Source: Rebecca billardiae RCC1528 (lineage: Eukaryota; Haptophyta). Taken from it: a stretch of DNA of 64,000 nt. The DNA is taken from contig OZ251224.1 of NCBI GenBank assembly GCA_965240325.2, forward strand, positions 1,054,001 through 1,118,000. The letters run 5' to 3'. A program made the position numbers and the translations under genes. Shown here piece by piece: positions 55,215-64,000 of the stretch; within the stretch, counting starts at the first letter, position 1, and every line of letters begins with the position of its first letter. The notes beneath the pieces are model-generated. The model saw only the letters and a list, made by a program, of their open reading frames with translations. It ran no database searches and was not told where the DNA came from.

Positions 55215-55910
55215 ATGGCCAGGCGGGCGCCGGAAGCGCCGACAGGCACGAAGCCGCCGAGGATCAAGTGGACGCGGGAACTCCACGCCACGTTTGAAGA
55301 GGCCGTGAATGCTCTTGGTAGCTATGGGACTGCCCAGCCGGCGCAGATCCTCGAGCGGATGTGCGTACCAGGCTTGACGCGGACCCATGTGAAAAGCCAT
55401 CTGCAGAACTGCACTTCCAAACTCGCGAAGAACGAAGCGCTCGTCGCCACGGCCGCCGCCCCCGTGTACCCCTCCCCCGCTTTCGCCGCGGCGGCCAATT
55501 CGACCCACGTTGACGTTGGCCCACTTCCTGTCGGCCCGTGCTGTTCGAACTTTACCGACGCGCACGGGTGCGCGGCCGCTTCGCCGTGGACGGGCGTGCA
55601 TCCTCCTTCGGAGGCGCGGTGGTCTGAGCACACATACTGCTGCGGACCGGCCGCCGCCGCGGCCCCCGTGGACACGGGCTCGCAACCACAGCCGCAACCG
55701 CCTCTGCCGCCACAGCACATGAGCCAGCCAGCTCCGTCGTGGCAGGGCTACTACTGCCTGCCACAGTGCGCGCCAACGCATGATGGTGCAGCGCACCAGT
55801 CCTGGTCAGCGCGTGCTACTCCTCAGCAGCAGCTGCTGCCGTCGCCGCAGCAGCTGCAGCAGCCGCAACAGCAGCCATTGCCGCTTCCGCAGTACACCAA
55901 CAACAGCAAT

Positions 55911-55954
<44 letters not shown>

Positions 55955-56423
55955 CTACCACTACTATGGACAGCAGCACAGCTGCTGGGTGTCGCACAGC
56001 GTCCACGGAGTGGGCATCCAGCCAGCGCAGCACGCTGGCAGCACTGGCGGCGGCGCGGCCGAGCACATGGCCGGCGGCTTCCCGCTGCCGCAGCTCACGC
56101 TTTTCCCGGGCGTGGGATCACAGGGATGTGGCTTGCCGGGCAGCCTCGACGGCCACGGTAGTGCCCGCCACGATTTCGACAACGACTCCTGGGAGGAGCA
56201 GGTCATGTTGATGTTTGGCGAGCAGGAGCGCCTGCAAGCTGAGCTCTCGCGCGTGATTGGCGAGTGCATCAATGCGGTGCGCGTGCGCAAGGCGGCAGGA
56301 ACGCTCGAGGTGACGAAGGACGTGCGCACAGCCTCCACGAACATGCAGTTCGCCCTGCGTCTCCTGGTCAAGAAGTACGAGCAGCTCGTCTCTGTGCTCG
56401 AGGCGGATGACCCGGCCTGCTGA
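55215..56423 (+). CDS. GARP (G2-like, SHLQ-type) MYB-related transcription factor
   Basis: A single exon encodes 402 residues. The N-terminal DNA-binding domain spans about residues 14-70: PRIKWTRELHATFEEAV, then NALGSYGTAQPAQILERM, then VPGLTRTHVKSHLQNC. This is the plant/algal GARP signature (KxRxxWTxELHxxF and THVKSHLQ). The middle is low-complexity, with Gln-rich and Pro-rich stretches including a poly-Pro run encoded at about 55915-55954. The C-terminal ~70 residues form a predicted helical dimerisation-like segment (EEQVMLMFGEQERLQAELSR, then RLLVKKYEQLVSVLEADD). GARP factors in algae and plants act in phosphate/nitrogen responses, chloroplast development or cytokinin signalling; the subgroup is undetermined. 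Confidence 0.9.
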
Positions 56424-57175
56424 CAGTGTCAGTCAGTGCCGTGAGTGGCCGGCGCAGAGCAGTGAGTCCTACATAGCTACAGTTCTGACTGCTGTACCAG
56501 TACCCGCAGCCGCCAACTCGCCGCTGGCAGTCTAATTAACCATGCATCAACCCTGGCATAGCAGTGTGAACTCCTTCGTCGCCAGCGAATCTGATCGATC
56601 GCACCCGGAGCCGCTGGCGGGCCGGAGCCCGTGACGGTGATTATTATATTATTTAATAATACAGGGGCGGAAATCATTACCGGTTACAGGGCCGGTCCGC
56701 CGGCCGCGGGACTGCTGGTCTGCTGGCGCAGGCTGCCGCGCCGGACCAGTTACCGGAATACACAGTCAACACTGTAAATTCTAGTGCCTGTGGCTAGCGT
56801 GTGTCGTCAGCCTGATTCTCAGACTGAGTGCTGGCCTCATGATCCTAGCTAGAGTCTGCTGCTTAATATCTTGCTGTCTATCTACCGTAGTAGCTTAGTA
56901 GATAGGTAGTATAGGTACACTCAGTTGGTGCAGTGTATTGGAACAAGAGGCGCACATCTAGCTCAGGACACCCCATAGCTTACATCGGTGAGATTCGTCG
57001 GGCATTTTATATTACTACGACATCCTCATCAGCGCGATTATAAATGTTAAACGAGTGTCGTAGTAATCGTTATTAAGTTCCGCGCATTACTGAATTTAAA
57101 TGGAAGACGGGCTTAATTCATCAGGCGGCCTCTCACAGGCCTCTCATCTCTCTCTCTCATCTGCGCGCTCTCTCT

Positions 57176-57229
<54 letters not shown>

Positions 57230-57527
57230 CTCTCTCTCTCTCTCTCTCTCGTCTGTTCTCTCTCGTCATCAGTTTCATTATTATTGTATCAGCCGTCTGT
57301 GTCTCCGCGACGTAGTCTCTCCGTATGTCTCACTGTCTATCTCGGTTTGTCTGTCCGTGCTCATGTCTCATCCGTCTCTCCGTCTCGCTCCTTATACGAC
57401 AAGTTTTTATTCTCAGATATCTATCTATCGATCGATCGATCTGTTATGCCGTGATGATATTTTGCGCGCGCGCGCGCGTGCATGCACAAAGTGACAAAGC
57501 TTATGCCTTATCGTCGTCAAGTTGCCG
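56424..57527. other. Intergenic region with a CT microsatellite
   Basis: 1.1 kb between two convergent genes. Contains a long (CT)n tract, short AT-rich stretches and no supported gene. A degenerate repeat A-like stretch may lie at 56939-56975. Confidence 0.5.
57180..57266. repeat. (CT)n microsatellite
   Basis: About 85 bp of nearly pure CT dinucleotide with three short interruptions (CTCGTCT type). The surrounding 200 bp are also CT-biased. Likely polymorphic in length. Confidence 0.95.
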
Positions 57528-58469
57528 CTATAGTGAGTAGCCGTGTCCGGATGTGGTGTTGTCGTCGTTGTCGTGTCGTCCGAGCTGCACGCGCTGCGCA
57601 CGCGTGGCGCACTCGTCGTACAGCACAGCCTGCGCGGCTGCGCCGACGCAGTCCAGCCGGGCAAGCACAGCGTCGATGCGGAGCACCGTGTCGTGCCTGT
57701 GCGGGTGGCTGTTGCTGTCCGGGATCTTGGCGCGCGTGTGCGCGCTGCGCATGGGCACGTCGTCGGGCGTCATGACGAGGGTGAGCGCCTGCTTCGCTTT
57801 CTGCGGCTCACGGCGCGTCACCCAGTCAAGCACCAGGTTGAGCTCGCGCGGCGCCATCCCCGCCACGTCCACAATTGCAAACCTGTTGCGCAGCTGCGCG
57901 CTCGAGTTGAAGTGGTCGAGCACCGCGCGCTGGTGGCGCGCCTCCAGCAGCAGCCAGGCCTGTATCGCCGCGTCGGTGTTGTTGACGAAGCCCGATCGCG
58001 CGCCAGGGCACGTGGGCCCCCACTTGCTGCAGCGGCCGCTGCGCCGGTTGCGCTGCACGTGGTCCGCCTTGGACACGAGCCACGCATGCAGCGCGCGCGT
58101 GTTCAGCACGAACCGGGCCTCGGGGAACGTGCCGGCGAGCCATTTGAAGTCGGCCATGTCGCCGTTGTCCATGTACGCGTCGTGTGTGGCCAGCCTGCCT
58201 ACGTCGTGCGCCCTGGTCGCGAGCGCCCAGCTGGTGGTCAGCTCCCCGCACTTGTGATGGCAGGGTGTGTAGCCACGCGCGCGCATCGTGTCGCGCAGGG
58301 AGCTCGTGCCTGTCTTCTGCGGACCGAGGAAGAAGACGGGGTCGCGCAGCGCGAGCGCGCGGCGATACAGGCCAGGAAGTGTGAGTACGAGGCCGAGCAG
58401 CTCGCGCGAGCGCGTCGCTCTTCGCAGGCAACCATGGCGCGTCGCCGCGCGGCCGCTGAGCGGCCCCAT
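57528..58469 (-). CDS. P-loop sulfotransferase family protein
   Basis: A single exon encodes 313 residues. The N-terminus has a basic stretch and then a hydrophobic segment (ELLGLVLTLPGLYRRALAL) that could be a Golgi signal anchor. The PAPS 5'-phosphosulfate loop is PVFFLGPQKTGTSSL. The 3'-phosphate-binding strand/helix is ARFVLNTRALHAWLVSKAD, with the conserved Arg and Ser. A Cys-rich loop (CSKWGPTCPG) and HDAYMDNGDMADFKWL lie where acceptor-binding sequence is expected. This is the short algal type of Golgi-like sulfotransferases that sulfate glycans or small molecules; the acceptor is unknown. The last 20 residues are hydrophilic. Confidence 0.8.
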   Translation of the reverse strand: MGPLSGRAATRHGCLRRATRSRELLGLVLTLPGLYRRALALRDPVFFLGPQKTGTSSLRDTMRARGYTPCHHKCGELTTSWALATRAHDVGRLATHDAYMDNGDMADFKWLAGTFPEARFVLNTRALHAWLVSKADHVQRNRRSGRCSKWGPTCPGARSGFVNNTDAAIQAWLLLEARHQRAVLDHFNSSAQLRNRFAIVDVAGMAPRELNLVLDWVTRREPQKAKQALTLVMTPDDVPMRSAHTRAKIPDSNSHPHRHDTVLRIDAVLARLDCVGAAAQAVLYDECATRAQRVQLGRHDNDDNTTSGHGYSL

Positions 58470-58702
58470 AAAGACTGGCCGCGGATGGACCTCAGGATGG
58501 AGGCCGTTTTGAACGCGCTCGCGCGCGGCGAGGTGAAGCGTGCAGGGGCGTTCGGCGCTGTGGGCCCCTCAAGGGCGTCAAGATGGACCGCGCCCAAGCG
58601 GCTGTCGCTCCCTGGAGCGGCCTCTCCGCGCCGTGCGAGGCCGCGGCGCGCGGGCGGTACACGACCTCCTGTCTGACGGCCGAAGGTACGAGTTGAGCAT
58701 AC

Positions 58703-58792
58703 TGTTTCCAGGTCTCTCTTCGAGAGCGTGCGATGAAGGATGGCGCGGCAACCTGCCACCGTGAGCCTTACTTACGCACGTTAAAACAAATA
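58703..58792 (+). repeat. SINE-like repeat B, copy lacking the tRNA-like head
   Basis: Starts GTTTCCAGGTCTCTCTTCGA and runs through GATGGCGCGGCAACCTGCCA to ACGCACGTTAAAACAAATAA. It matches the reverse complement of 59347-59437, with a 4-bp tandem duplication (TTACTTAC) and a few substitutions. With the 59347 copy it forms an inverted pair about 0.55 kb apart. Confidence 0.85.
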
Positions 58793-59346
58793 ATAATGAA
58801 GGCGGCGGGGGTGTGCGCAGTTTACGCCGGGCATGTGGACCTGCCCACCCTTCATCTTCCAGTTCTTCCCTTCGGCTGGGGCTCGATCAGTCGACGCGGC
58901 GTCGCACACAGCGCAGGCAGGTGTTTGGCGTGGCTGCACTCTCGAGGTGGCTGGGATACAACATCCAGGTGCAGCACCCTCCCCGTGTGGTGTCAGAGCG
59001 CGCTCTCAGTCTCGAGCGCGTGCCTCCGAGCGCGGGGCGGGCCGGGCGGCCGCTTGCTGCAATGGCCGCCTCGATGAGGTGCGGCAACGCGCCACTCACC
59101 TGCCTGCGCCGGTCTGTTTTGTGGCGGTGTCTTTGTGCAGTGTTGGATGGCGTTAATCACGCCTTAACCAAGTGTGCACGTTAAATCATAGTAAACTGTA
59201 GACTGCGCCTGCTCAAGAGCGGCCAGGACCGACCGCCCTTGGGCCAGGAGCCCCGCCATTTATTCCGCAAAACGCGGCAAAATGTTTATATTCGTGTAGT
59301 CTTGCGGCCAACAAGGCGACCACTCGTCGGGCCGTCAGAAAAAGCT

Positions 59347-59500
59347 ACAGTTTATTTGTTTTAACGTGCGTAAGGCTCACGGTGGCAGGTTGCCGCGCCA
59401 TCCTTCATCACACGCTCTCCGAAGAGAGACCTGGAAACTGGTTTTGAACCCATGACCTCAGACGTAAGAGCACGCCAGTACTACAACGACAGCTGTACAT
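59347..59500 (-). repeat. SINE-like repeat B with tRNA-like 5' head
   Basis: On the minus strand the segment from 59500 reads TGTAGTACTGGCGTGCTC, then GTCTGAGGTCATGGGTTC and AAAACC, which resembles tRNA with the Pol III B-box GGTTCAAAACC. It continues into the shared repeat B body and ends ACGCACGTTAAAACAAATAA. Truncated copies at 3785-3845 and 58703-58792 lack the head, as expected for 5'-truncated retroposons. A real tRNA is unlikely because no acceptor stem closes. The A-box is imperfect. Confidence 0.6.
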
Positions 59501-59814
59501 ATCGCTCTGAACTGAAGTCATCATCGAGGCATCCATTGAGCTCCTCGGTGTACCCTGTGATTTTTGCAGGAATCTGTAGTGTCACGGCACCCTCCCCCCC
59601 TGCCCCTAGGGGGCCCATAGGGGCGACCCCCCAGATACCCAGGCTGAGCGGCTTTCTACCCCTCTGTAGGGACATGTCCCGGAAGTCACCGGCTGCCCAT
59701 AGTGTGCACGACACTGTTTGATTCCTAGTCTGTATAGTCAGCGACGGTCCGCGCGCGCGCCGCCGCGCCGCGGCGCCGCCAGCTGCCGCTGGCGGCGGCC
59801 GCCCGCCGCGCCGC

Positions 59815-59965
59815 GCCAAGACCCCCCCCCCACCCGACCGCCCGACCCGACCCCACTGCCCGACTGCCAGTGCCACGCCGCGCCAAGACCCCCCCCCCCC
59901 CCCCCCCCCACCCGACCGCCCGACCCGACCCGACCGCCCGACTGCCACGCCAGTCCGGCGCCGCG
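59815..59965. repeat. C-run minisatellite, short array
   Basis: Two units each starting GCCAAGAC followed by a long run of C, then ACCCGACCGCCCGACCCGAC and CGCCCGACTGCCA. The same unit forms the longer array at 63430-63930. The opposite strand is strongly G-rich with repeated GGG runs and could form G-quadruplexes. Confidence 0.9.
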
Positions 59966-60339
59966 TTTCTGAAAGGCTTGGCTTGCGAGCCGGCGAGATC
60001 GACACGCGGAGGACAAAAGAAAATCATATTCCTGCTTCGTCGCACCAATAGACTAAACGAAGATCGGACGGAGATCGTGGTCTTCAGATGCAAGACCTGG
60101 AAGCCCCCCTTGGGAGTTTTCAGTTGGGGCTCTCAACGCGGCCCGGCGAGGCGGACTTCTGAGGATTCTGAGGATCCTGGAGCAGGCGGCCGGCGGGCGA
60201 GCACACGACGCCGCCCTGCGGCGGGGAGCGTCCGCGCCGTGCACGCTCACTGGCACCCACGTCTCCTCCGCCGCGCTGCTCGCCTCCCGTCCACGTCGTC
60301 TGACCGACGCCCGTCGGCACGTGACGTTCACGTTGCCCA

Positions 60340-60688
60340 CGTCGCGCTCTCAGTGGGAGCGCGACGAGCTGACGCGCTGCCCGCACCCTTCGATGCTTTC
60401 CTCTTCGCATCGGGCGCGCTTGTGCTGTGGAGCCTGCGCGTGCAGGAGGAGGAGCTCTTTCTCAATCAACGTCGTGCGCGCCCGCCTTCATTCACGCTGC
60501 GCCGCGCGGAGGGGGAGAGCGCGCGCGGCTGGGCGCCGCTCGGCCGGCTGCTGGGCTCGCGCAAGTCGGAAGTTCCGGCGCTCGACCTGACGCTCCCCAG
60601 CGAGGAGGCCGAACAGATGGATGTCCCAGCTGCGGCTCACTGTGAGAGCAGCTTGTGGGAGCGGGCTCCTGCACGGCACGGTTTGTAA
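60340..60688 (+). pseudogene. Possible gene fragment with a DUF155/RMD1-like segment
   Basis: The frame ending at a TAA at 60686-60688 encodes DAFLFASGALVLWSLRVQEE followed by ELFLN, which faintly resembles the strand-helix core of DUF155 (RMD1/SIF2) proteins (FFxYGxVVFWxxxxEEExxFL). Upstream the frame runs into minisatellite-derived sequence, and downstream no more of the domain is seen. It may be a broken or partly captured gene, an exon with unrecognised splice sites, or chance. Confidence 0.2.
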
Positions 60689-61797
60689 ACAAGGTTGTCG
60701 ACGCCCAGGGTGGGCTGGCTGCGGTGAAGCTCAGGGCGTCCACCGACACCAGCGCAGCCAGGCGTGAGGCCCGCCTTCTCAGGAAGCACAGGTACGCGTC
60801 CAAGGCGTTGCCTGGATGCAGCATGCAGCTCACGAGTGCGGCCTCGTCGCCCGCCGCACGGTGCGCCGTTCTACGCGGCCATGAACTCGTACGGAGGCAC
60901 TCGCGGCGTACGCGGGTAGTGGGGAGGGCAAGCACAGACTATGGAATTGTCATGTCTTATCACTCTGGCATCGAATCCAAGGTCAGCCCGGGCAGCACGC
61001 TCGCGGCAGTGCACGCCGCTGGGTTCACCAAATCGGCCGAGGCCCGTGCAGACTCGTGACGATGCCGAGTTGGCGAGTTATTGCAGCGCCGGTGCGCACG
61101 GCGCCCCGCGTCAAAGGCCCGCGACGATGACTCTTGGGAGCTTGGCACTAGACGGACGACAGCGCGGTGGGCGTCGTCGTCACTCTGCTGCCCGCCAGTC
61201 ACTCAATATACAGATGACGATCATCATCAGAGCATGCAGTCACCGCGTGTCGAACTATCGCGATTGGCGAGTGCCGCCGCCGGACCAGACTCATGTCCCG
61301 CATCACGGGACACGGTGCCGCATCACCGTCTGACGGTCACGGATACTCGGATCTAGCAATAATAGCGCCAGTAATTCATCTGCTACGACTTCTAGCGCCG
61401 GTCCGACCGGCGGCGGAGACGTTCCGCCGGCGGCGACAGAAGTGGTGACGCCGCCCGCACTGATGGCGCAGCGCCCGGATCTGACACTGACTTCTGAGTC
61501 GGACTCGGATCGGGATGAGGAATTCAGGAAGTAGGTGAACAACGACGAGTAATAATAACGGGCTAACATGCGCGCGCGGGCCCGACGTCGGATGAGTCGT
61601 CGGAACGAATAGGCGGAATAACGTCCTGGAATCGGCACGACTCGGCGGCGCGCCACGGCCCGCCGGTACTACTACACGGTCCGATAGTTATACCGCCGTT
61701 ATTATAGCAGTACGTACGCGGCCGTTAATCCCGTATAGTCGACGACCGGTAGTCGTCGTCGCCGAGCGATCATTCGCGGCGAATCAACACGCGCGGC

Positions 61798-62028
61798 TCA
61801 CCGCCCGGCAGAACAAGCGTTGCACTCCACGCTGTGATCCTCTGGCCCGGTCTTGAGGACGTCGCCGCATAACTCCATCAGCTCAAATGCGACCTGCGGG
61901 AGGTGAAAACGGCACATGCCGCGGACGCCAGGCCCTAACGACATGATGAGCTTGCCCGCCGCGGACCGGCCCGCCACCACCCTTTTGATGTGCATCCGGC
62001 CGATCGACTGCGCAGCGAGTCTGGCCAC
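61798..62028 (-). CDS. Doubtful short coding region of unknown function
   Basis: Seventy-six codons ending with SVECNACSAGR. Segments such as SAAGKLIMSLGPGVRG and HLPQVAFELMELCGDVLKTG have a natural amphipathic pattern and lower GC bias than shadow frames. It could be the last exon of a gene, but no upstream exon or family is recognised. Confidence 0.2.
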   Translation of the reverse strand: MARLAAQSIGRMHIKRVVAGRSAAGKLIMSLGPGVRGMCRFHLPQVAFELMELCGDVLKTGPEDHSVECNACSAGR

Positions 62029-62292
62029 GCAGAGGCAGCGTCGTGAAAGGCGTCGCCATCGTCTTCATCCATGTCACCGTCACCGTCGCAAGAGCCGTGG
62101 TGAGCGCCTATAGGAAGGCCGGCGACCCCAACCTGCGGCGCGACGCAAGCCCGGGGCCTGCCGTGTACAGACCAGTGGCCGGGCCCGCATCACAGAGCTG
62201 CAGTGTTGGTCGGCTGGAGTTGAATACGATGCCTGGTCTTTCAGCCCATCTTCCAATCCCCAATCCCACTTGAGTTGCGACCATCGCCAGCC

Positions 62293-63009
62293 CAAGGGCC
62301 GTAAGGGCACCCAACTCCCAGTGCGGAGGTTGGGGCGCCTCTGTTGTGCTCGCCGCCGTGAGTGCCCGCGGTGAGTGGCCCGTCGCCGAAGACGCGGGAG
62401 GCGAGGGTGCGGGCATGACGGGGCGCCGCGGCGGGCGGCGCGCGGCGGGCGGCGCGCGGCGGGCGAGGCGGACAGTGCTGATGGCGAGGCGGAGGTGGAG
62501 GCGGAGGTGGGGGCGAGCCGAGCGCAGCTCGGCTGAGGCCACCGGACGCGCGACGAGTCGAGCAGCCGACCGCCGGGAACGGAAGTGAGTCAGGCGGACA
62601 TGGAGGCTGCCCGTAGGGGCCTACAAGCCAAAGTGCGGGCGGGCGCCCACGCTTGCCCCTGCGTGCCCGGTGCAAGCAGCCCGAGCGCTCCGTTTGCTGC
62701 TGGCGCGCACGGCACGAGTGAGCTCGCGCGCCGCGTTGGCAACTGCCGATTGCACGGGCCGAGAGGCGAAAGAGGCGAGCCTGGCGGACTCACGCGCGTG
62801 TCAGGAGAGCCTTGACCCGCGCCGCTCAGCGGCGAGCCGTCCGGGTTCGGCATCGCCGCCAGTCATCCAGGCAGAGCGCTCGACGTCGCGCCCTCGCGCA
62901 GCGTTTGAAGCACGCCGGCCGGACGCGAGTCGCGAGGCCACGAGACAGACAGAGGCACCTCAACCTCCGAGCTGGCCGCACTGGGAGTTGGGTGCCCTTA
63001 CGGCCCTTG
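62293..63009. mobile_element. Diverged long-TIR element, 717 bp, 7-bp target duplication
   Basis: Ends read CAAGGGCCGTAAGGGCACCC and its reverse complement. The first ~34 bp of the inverted repeats are identical; similarity then becomes patchy (GGAGGTTG(G/A)G(G/T)(C/T)GCCTCTG shared with offsets). It is flanked by GCCAGCC at 62286-62292 and 63010-63016. The terminal CAAGGGC(G/C)GTAAGGGC and the CAACTCCCAGT block match the 1128-bp elements, but the interior differs, so this is a separate subfamily. No transposase frame is present. Confidence 0.8.
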
Positions 63010-63429
63010 GCCAGCCGCCGTCTTCGCCATCAGCGTCGGCGGCTAGCTGCCTTGAACCTCACGGAGCCAGCGAGCCAGCGGCTCCCTCGCTTTGACGCGC
63101 TCTACTCGAGTCTCGACCCGAAGCCCTTCCGCTCGCAAGCGATCTCGTCCAGGCCTCGTGGAGGGTGGAGAAGGACACAAAAAAGGAGCGAAGATTGCTG
63201 AGATGCTAAGGAGATTGCGGCCAAGCCATCATGCCTTCCGGGACGACCATTGGCTCGTTTTCTTCCTGATTCCAGTCTTTCGCCTGATGGTATTGAGATA
63301 ATATGTCTCACTTTGGCGACCGCTCATTTTTCGATCCCCCCCCAACCGACCAATGGGAAGGCGGAGCCGCGACTCGCTCTGAAAATGCGTGAATTGTTTC
63401 GCGGTCTGGCGGACCGGCCCGTGGAAAAA

Positions 63430-63930
63430 CGCAGCGGGCTAGTCCGGGCCAGTCCGGGCCATGGCCGCCGCGCTGCCGCCGCGCCAAGACCCCCCCCCAC
63501 CCGACCGCCCGACCCGACCCGACTGCCCGACTGCCAGTGCCACGCCGCGCCAAGACCCCCCCCCCCGACCCGACCGCCCGACCCGACCCGACTGCCCGAC
63601 TGCCACGCCAGTCCGGGGCTAGTCCGGGCCAGTCCGGGCCATGGCCGCCGCGCCGCCGCCGCGCCAACTGCCAAGACCCCCCCCCCACCCGACCGCCCGA
63701 CCCGACCCGACTGCCCGACTGCCAGTGCCGCGCCGCGCCAAGACCCCCCCCCACCCGACCGCCCGACCCGACCCGACTGCCCGACTGCCATGCCAGTCCG
63801 GGGCTGCCACGCCAGCCCGGGGCTAGTCCGGACCAGTCCGGGCCATGGCCGCCGCGCCGCGCCGCGCCAAGACCCCCCCCCCCCCCCACCCGACCGCCCG
63901 ACCCGACCCGACTGCCCGACTCGGGGCCAC
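63430..63930. repeat. C-run minisatellite array with higher-order structure
   Basis: Short units (~65 bp, ending CAGTGCC(A/G)CGCCGCGCC) alternate with long units (~122-129 bp, which add CCGGGGCTAGTCCGGGCCAG and ATGGCCGCCGCGCC). Starts at about 63485, 63673 and 63869 show a composite period of about 190 bp. C-runs vary from 8 to about 14. The array continues toward the window edge. Confidence 0.9.
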
Positions 63931-64000
63931 GCCCCGGCCGCCCGGCCGGGGCACAACGCGCGCGCGCCGCGCTGGGTGGACAAATGGGGGCGTGGCGCGC

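Larger units (their letters stand above)
58470..64000. other. Repeat-rich, gene-poor region
   Basis: 5.5 kb with SINE-like repeats, C-run minisatellites and a third long-TIR element. Two stretches (about 60370-60688 + and 61798-62028 -) have weak coding character. AT-rich or mixed DNA fills the rest. No tRNA, rRNA or well-supported protein gene is seen. Confidence 0.5.

Noticed and set aside
57543-58676. A 377-codon plus-strand frame opposite the sulfotransferase
   Set aside because: Antisense shadow of a gene with clear PAPS-binding motifs; its composition is Arg/Ala/Val-rich without domains.
59440-59500. A functional tRNA gene suggested by GGTCATGGGTTCAAAACC on the minus strand
   Set aside because: No closing acceptor stem is visible, and the segment is fused to a dispersed repeat body, so a tRNA-derived SINE head is the better explanation.

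Overview
This window looks like nuclear DNA of a GC-rich, flagellated, photosynthetic protist, most likely a haptophyte-type alga. The placement is inference; no marker gene settles it. The evidence is very high third-position GC in every gene, and short spliceosomal introns (95-201 bp) whose donors mostly read GTGCG. A small protein has a signal peptide followed by a transit-like segment. There is an in-frame UGA selenocysteine glutathione peroxidase, plant-type MYB and GARP transcription factors, and two flagellar genes. No rRNA gene, certain tRNA gene, CRISPR array or bacterial-style operon was seen.

Layout. 1-276: 3' end of an unknown membrane-tail protein. 944-3224 (+): protein with five copies of an unrecognised ~55-residue repeat. 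4022-6709 (-): R2R3-MYB factor, with a 1.08-kb foldback inverted repeat (6798-7873) just upstream. 10642-17269 (-): very large TRF4/PAPD5-type poly(A) polymerase. 17270-20609: mostly gene-free. 20610-24850: PIERCE-like flagellar protein (-), selenoprotein GPx (-) and LRRC56/ODA8-like flagellar protein (+), the last two sharing a short divergent promoter. 25959-27066 (-): CHMP4/SNF7. 27203-28330: long-TIR mobile element copy 1. 28399-29886 (+): SET-domain methyltransferase. 30696-32680 (-): multi-pass membrane protein with a TIR-like domain. 33058-35753 (+): DENN-domain protein. 36144-38483 (-): coiled-coil protein. 38678-39805: the same mobile element in the opposite orientation. 40103-40495 (+): small plastid-type protein. 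41132-41547 (+): COX6A. 42417-43997 (-): proteasome ATPase RPT2, divergent from 44163-53708 (+), a 9.5-kb single-exon Furry-like gene. 55215-56423 (+): GARP factor. 57528-58469 (-): sulfotransferase. 58470-64000: repeat-rich, with SINE-like copies, C-run minisatellites and a third, diverged long-TIR element.

The genes are mainly eukaryotic housekeeping functions (proteolysis, ESCRT, respiration, RNA tailing, flagellum, transcription), not a pathway cluster. The most notable features are the long-TIR element family with 7-bp target duplications, the membrane-anchored TIR protein that keeps a WCxxEL motif, the five-repeat protein and the foldback element. Exon boundaries were placed by hand from reading frame, splice dinucleotides and protein family continuity.
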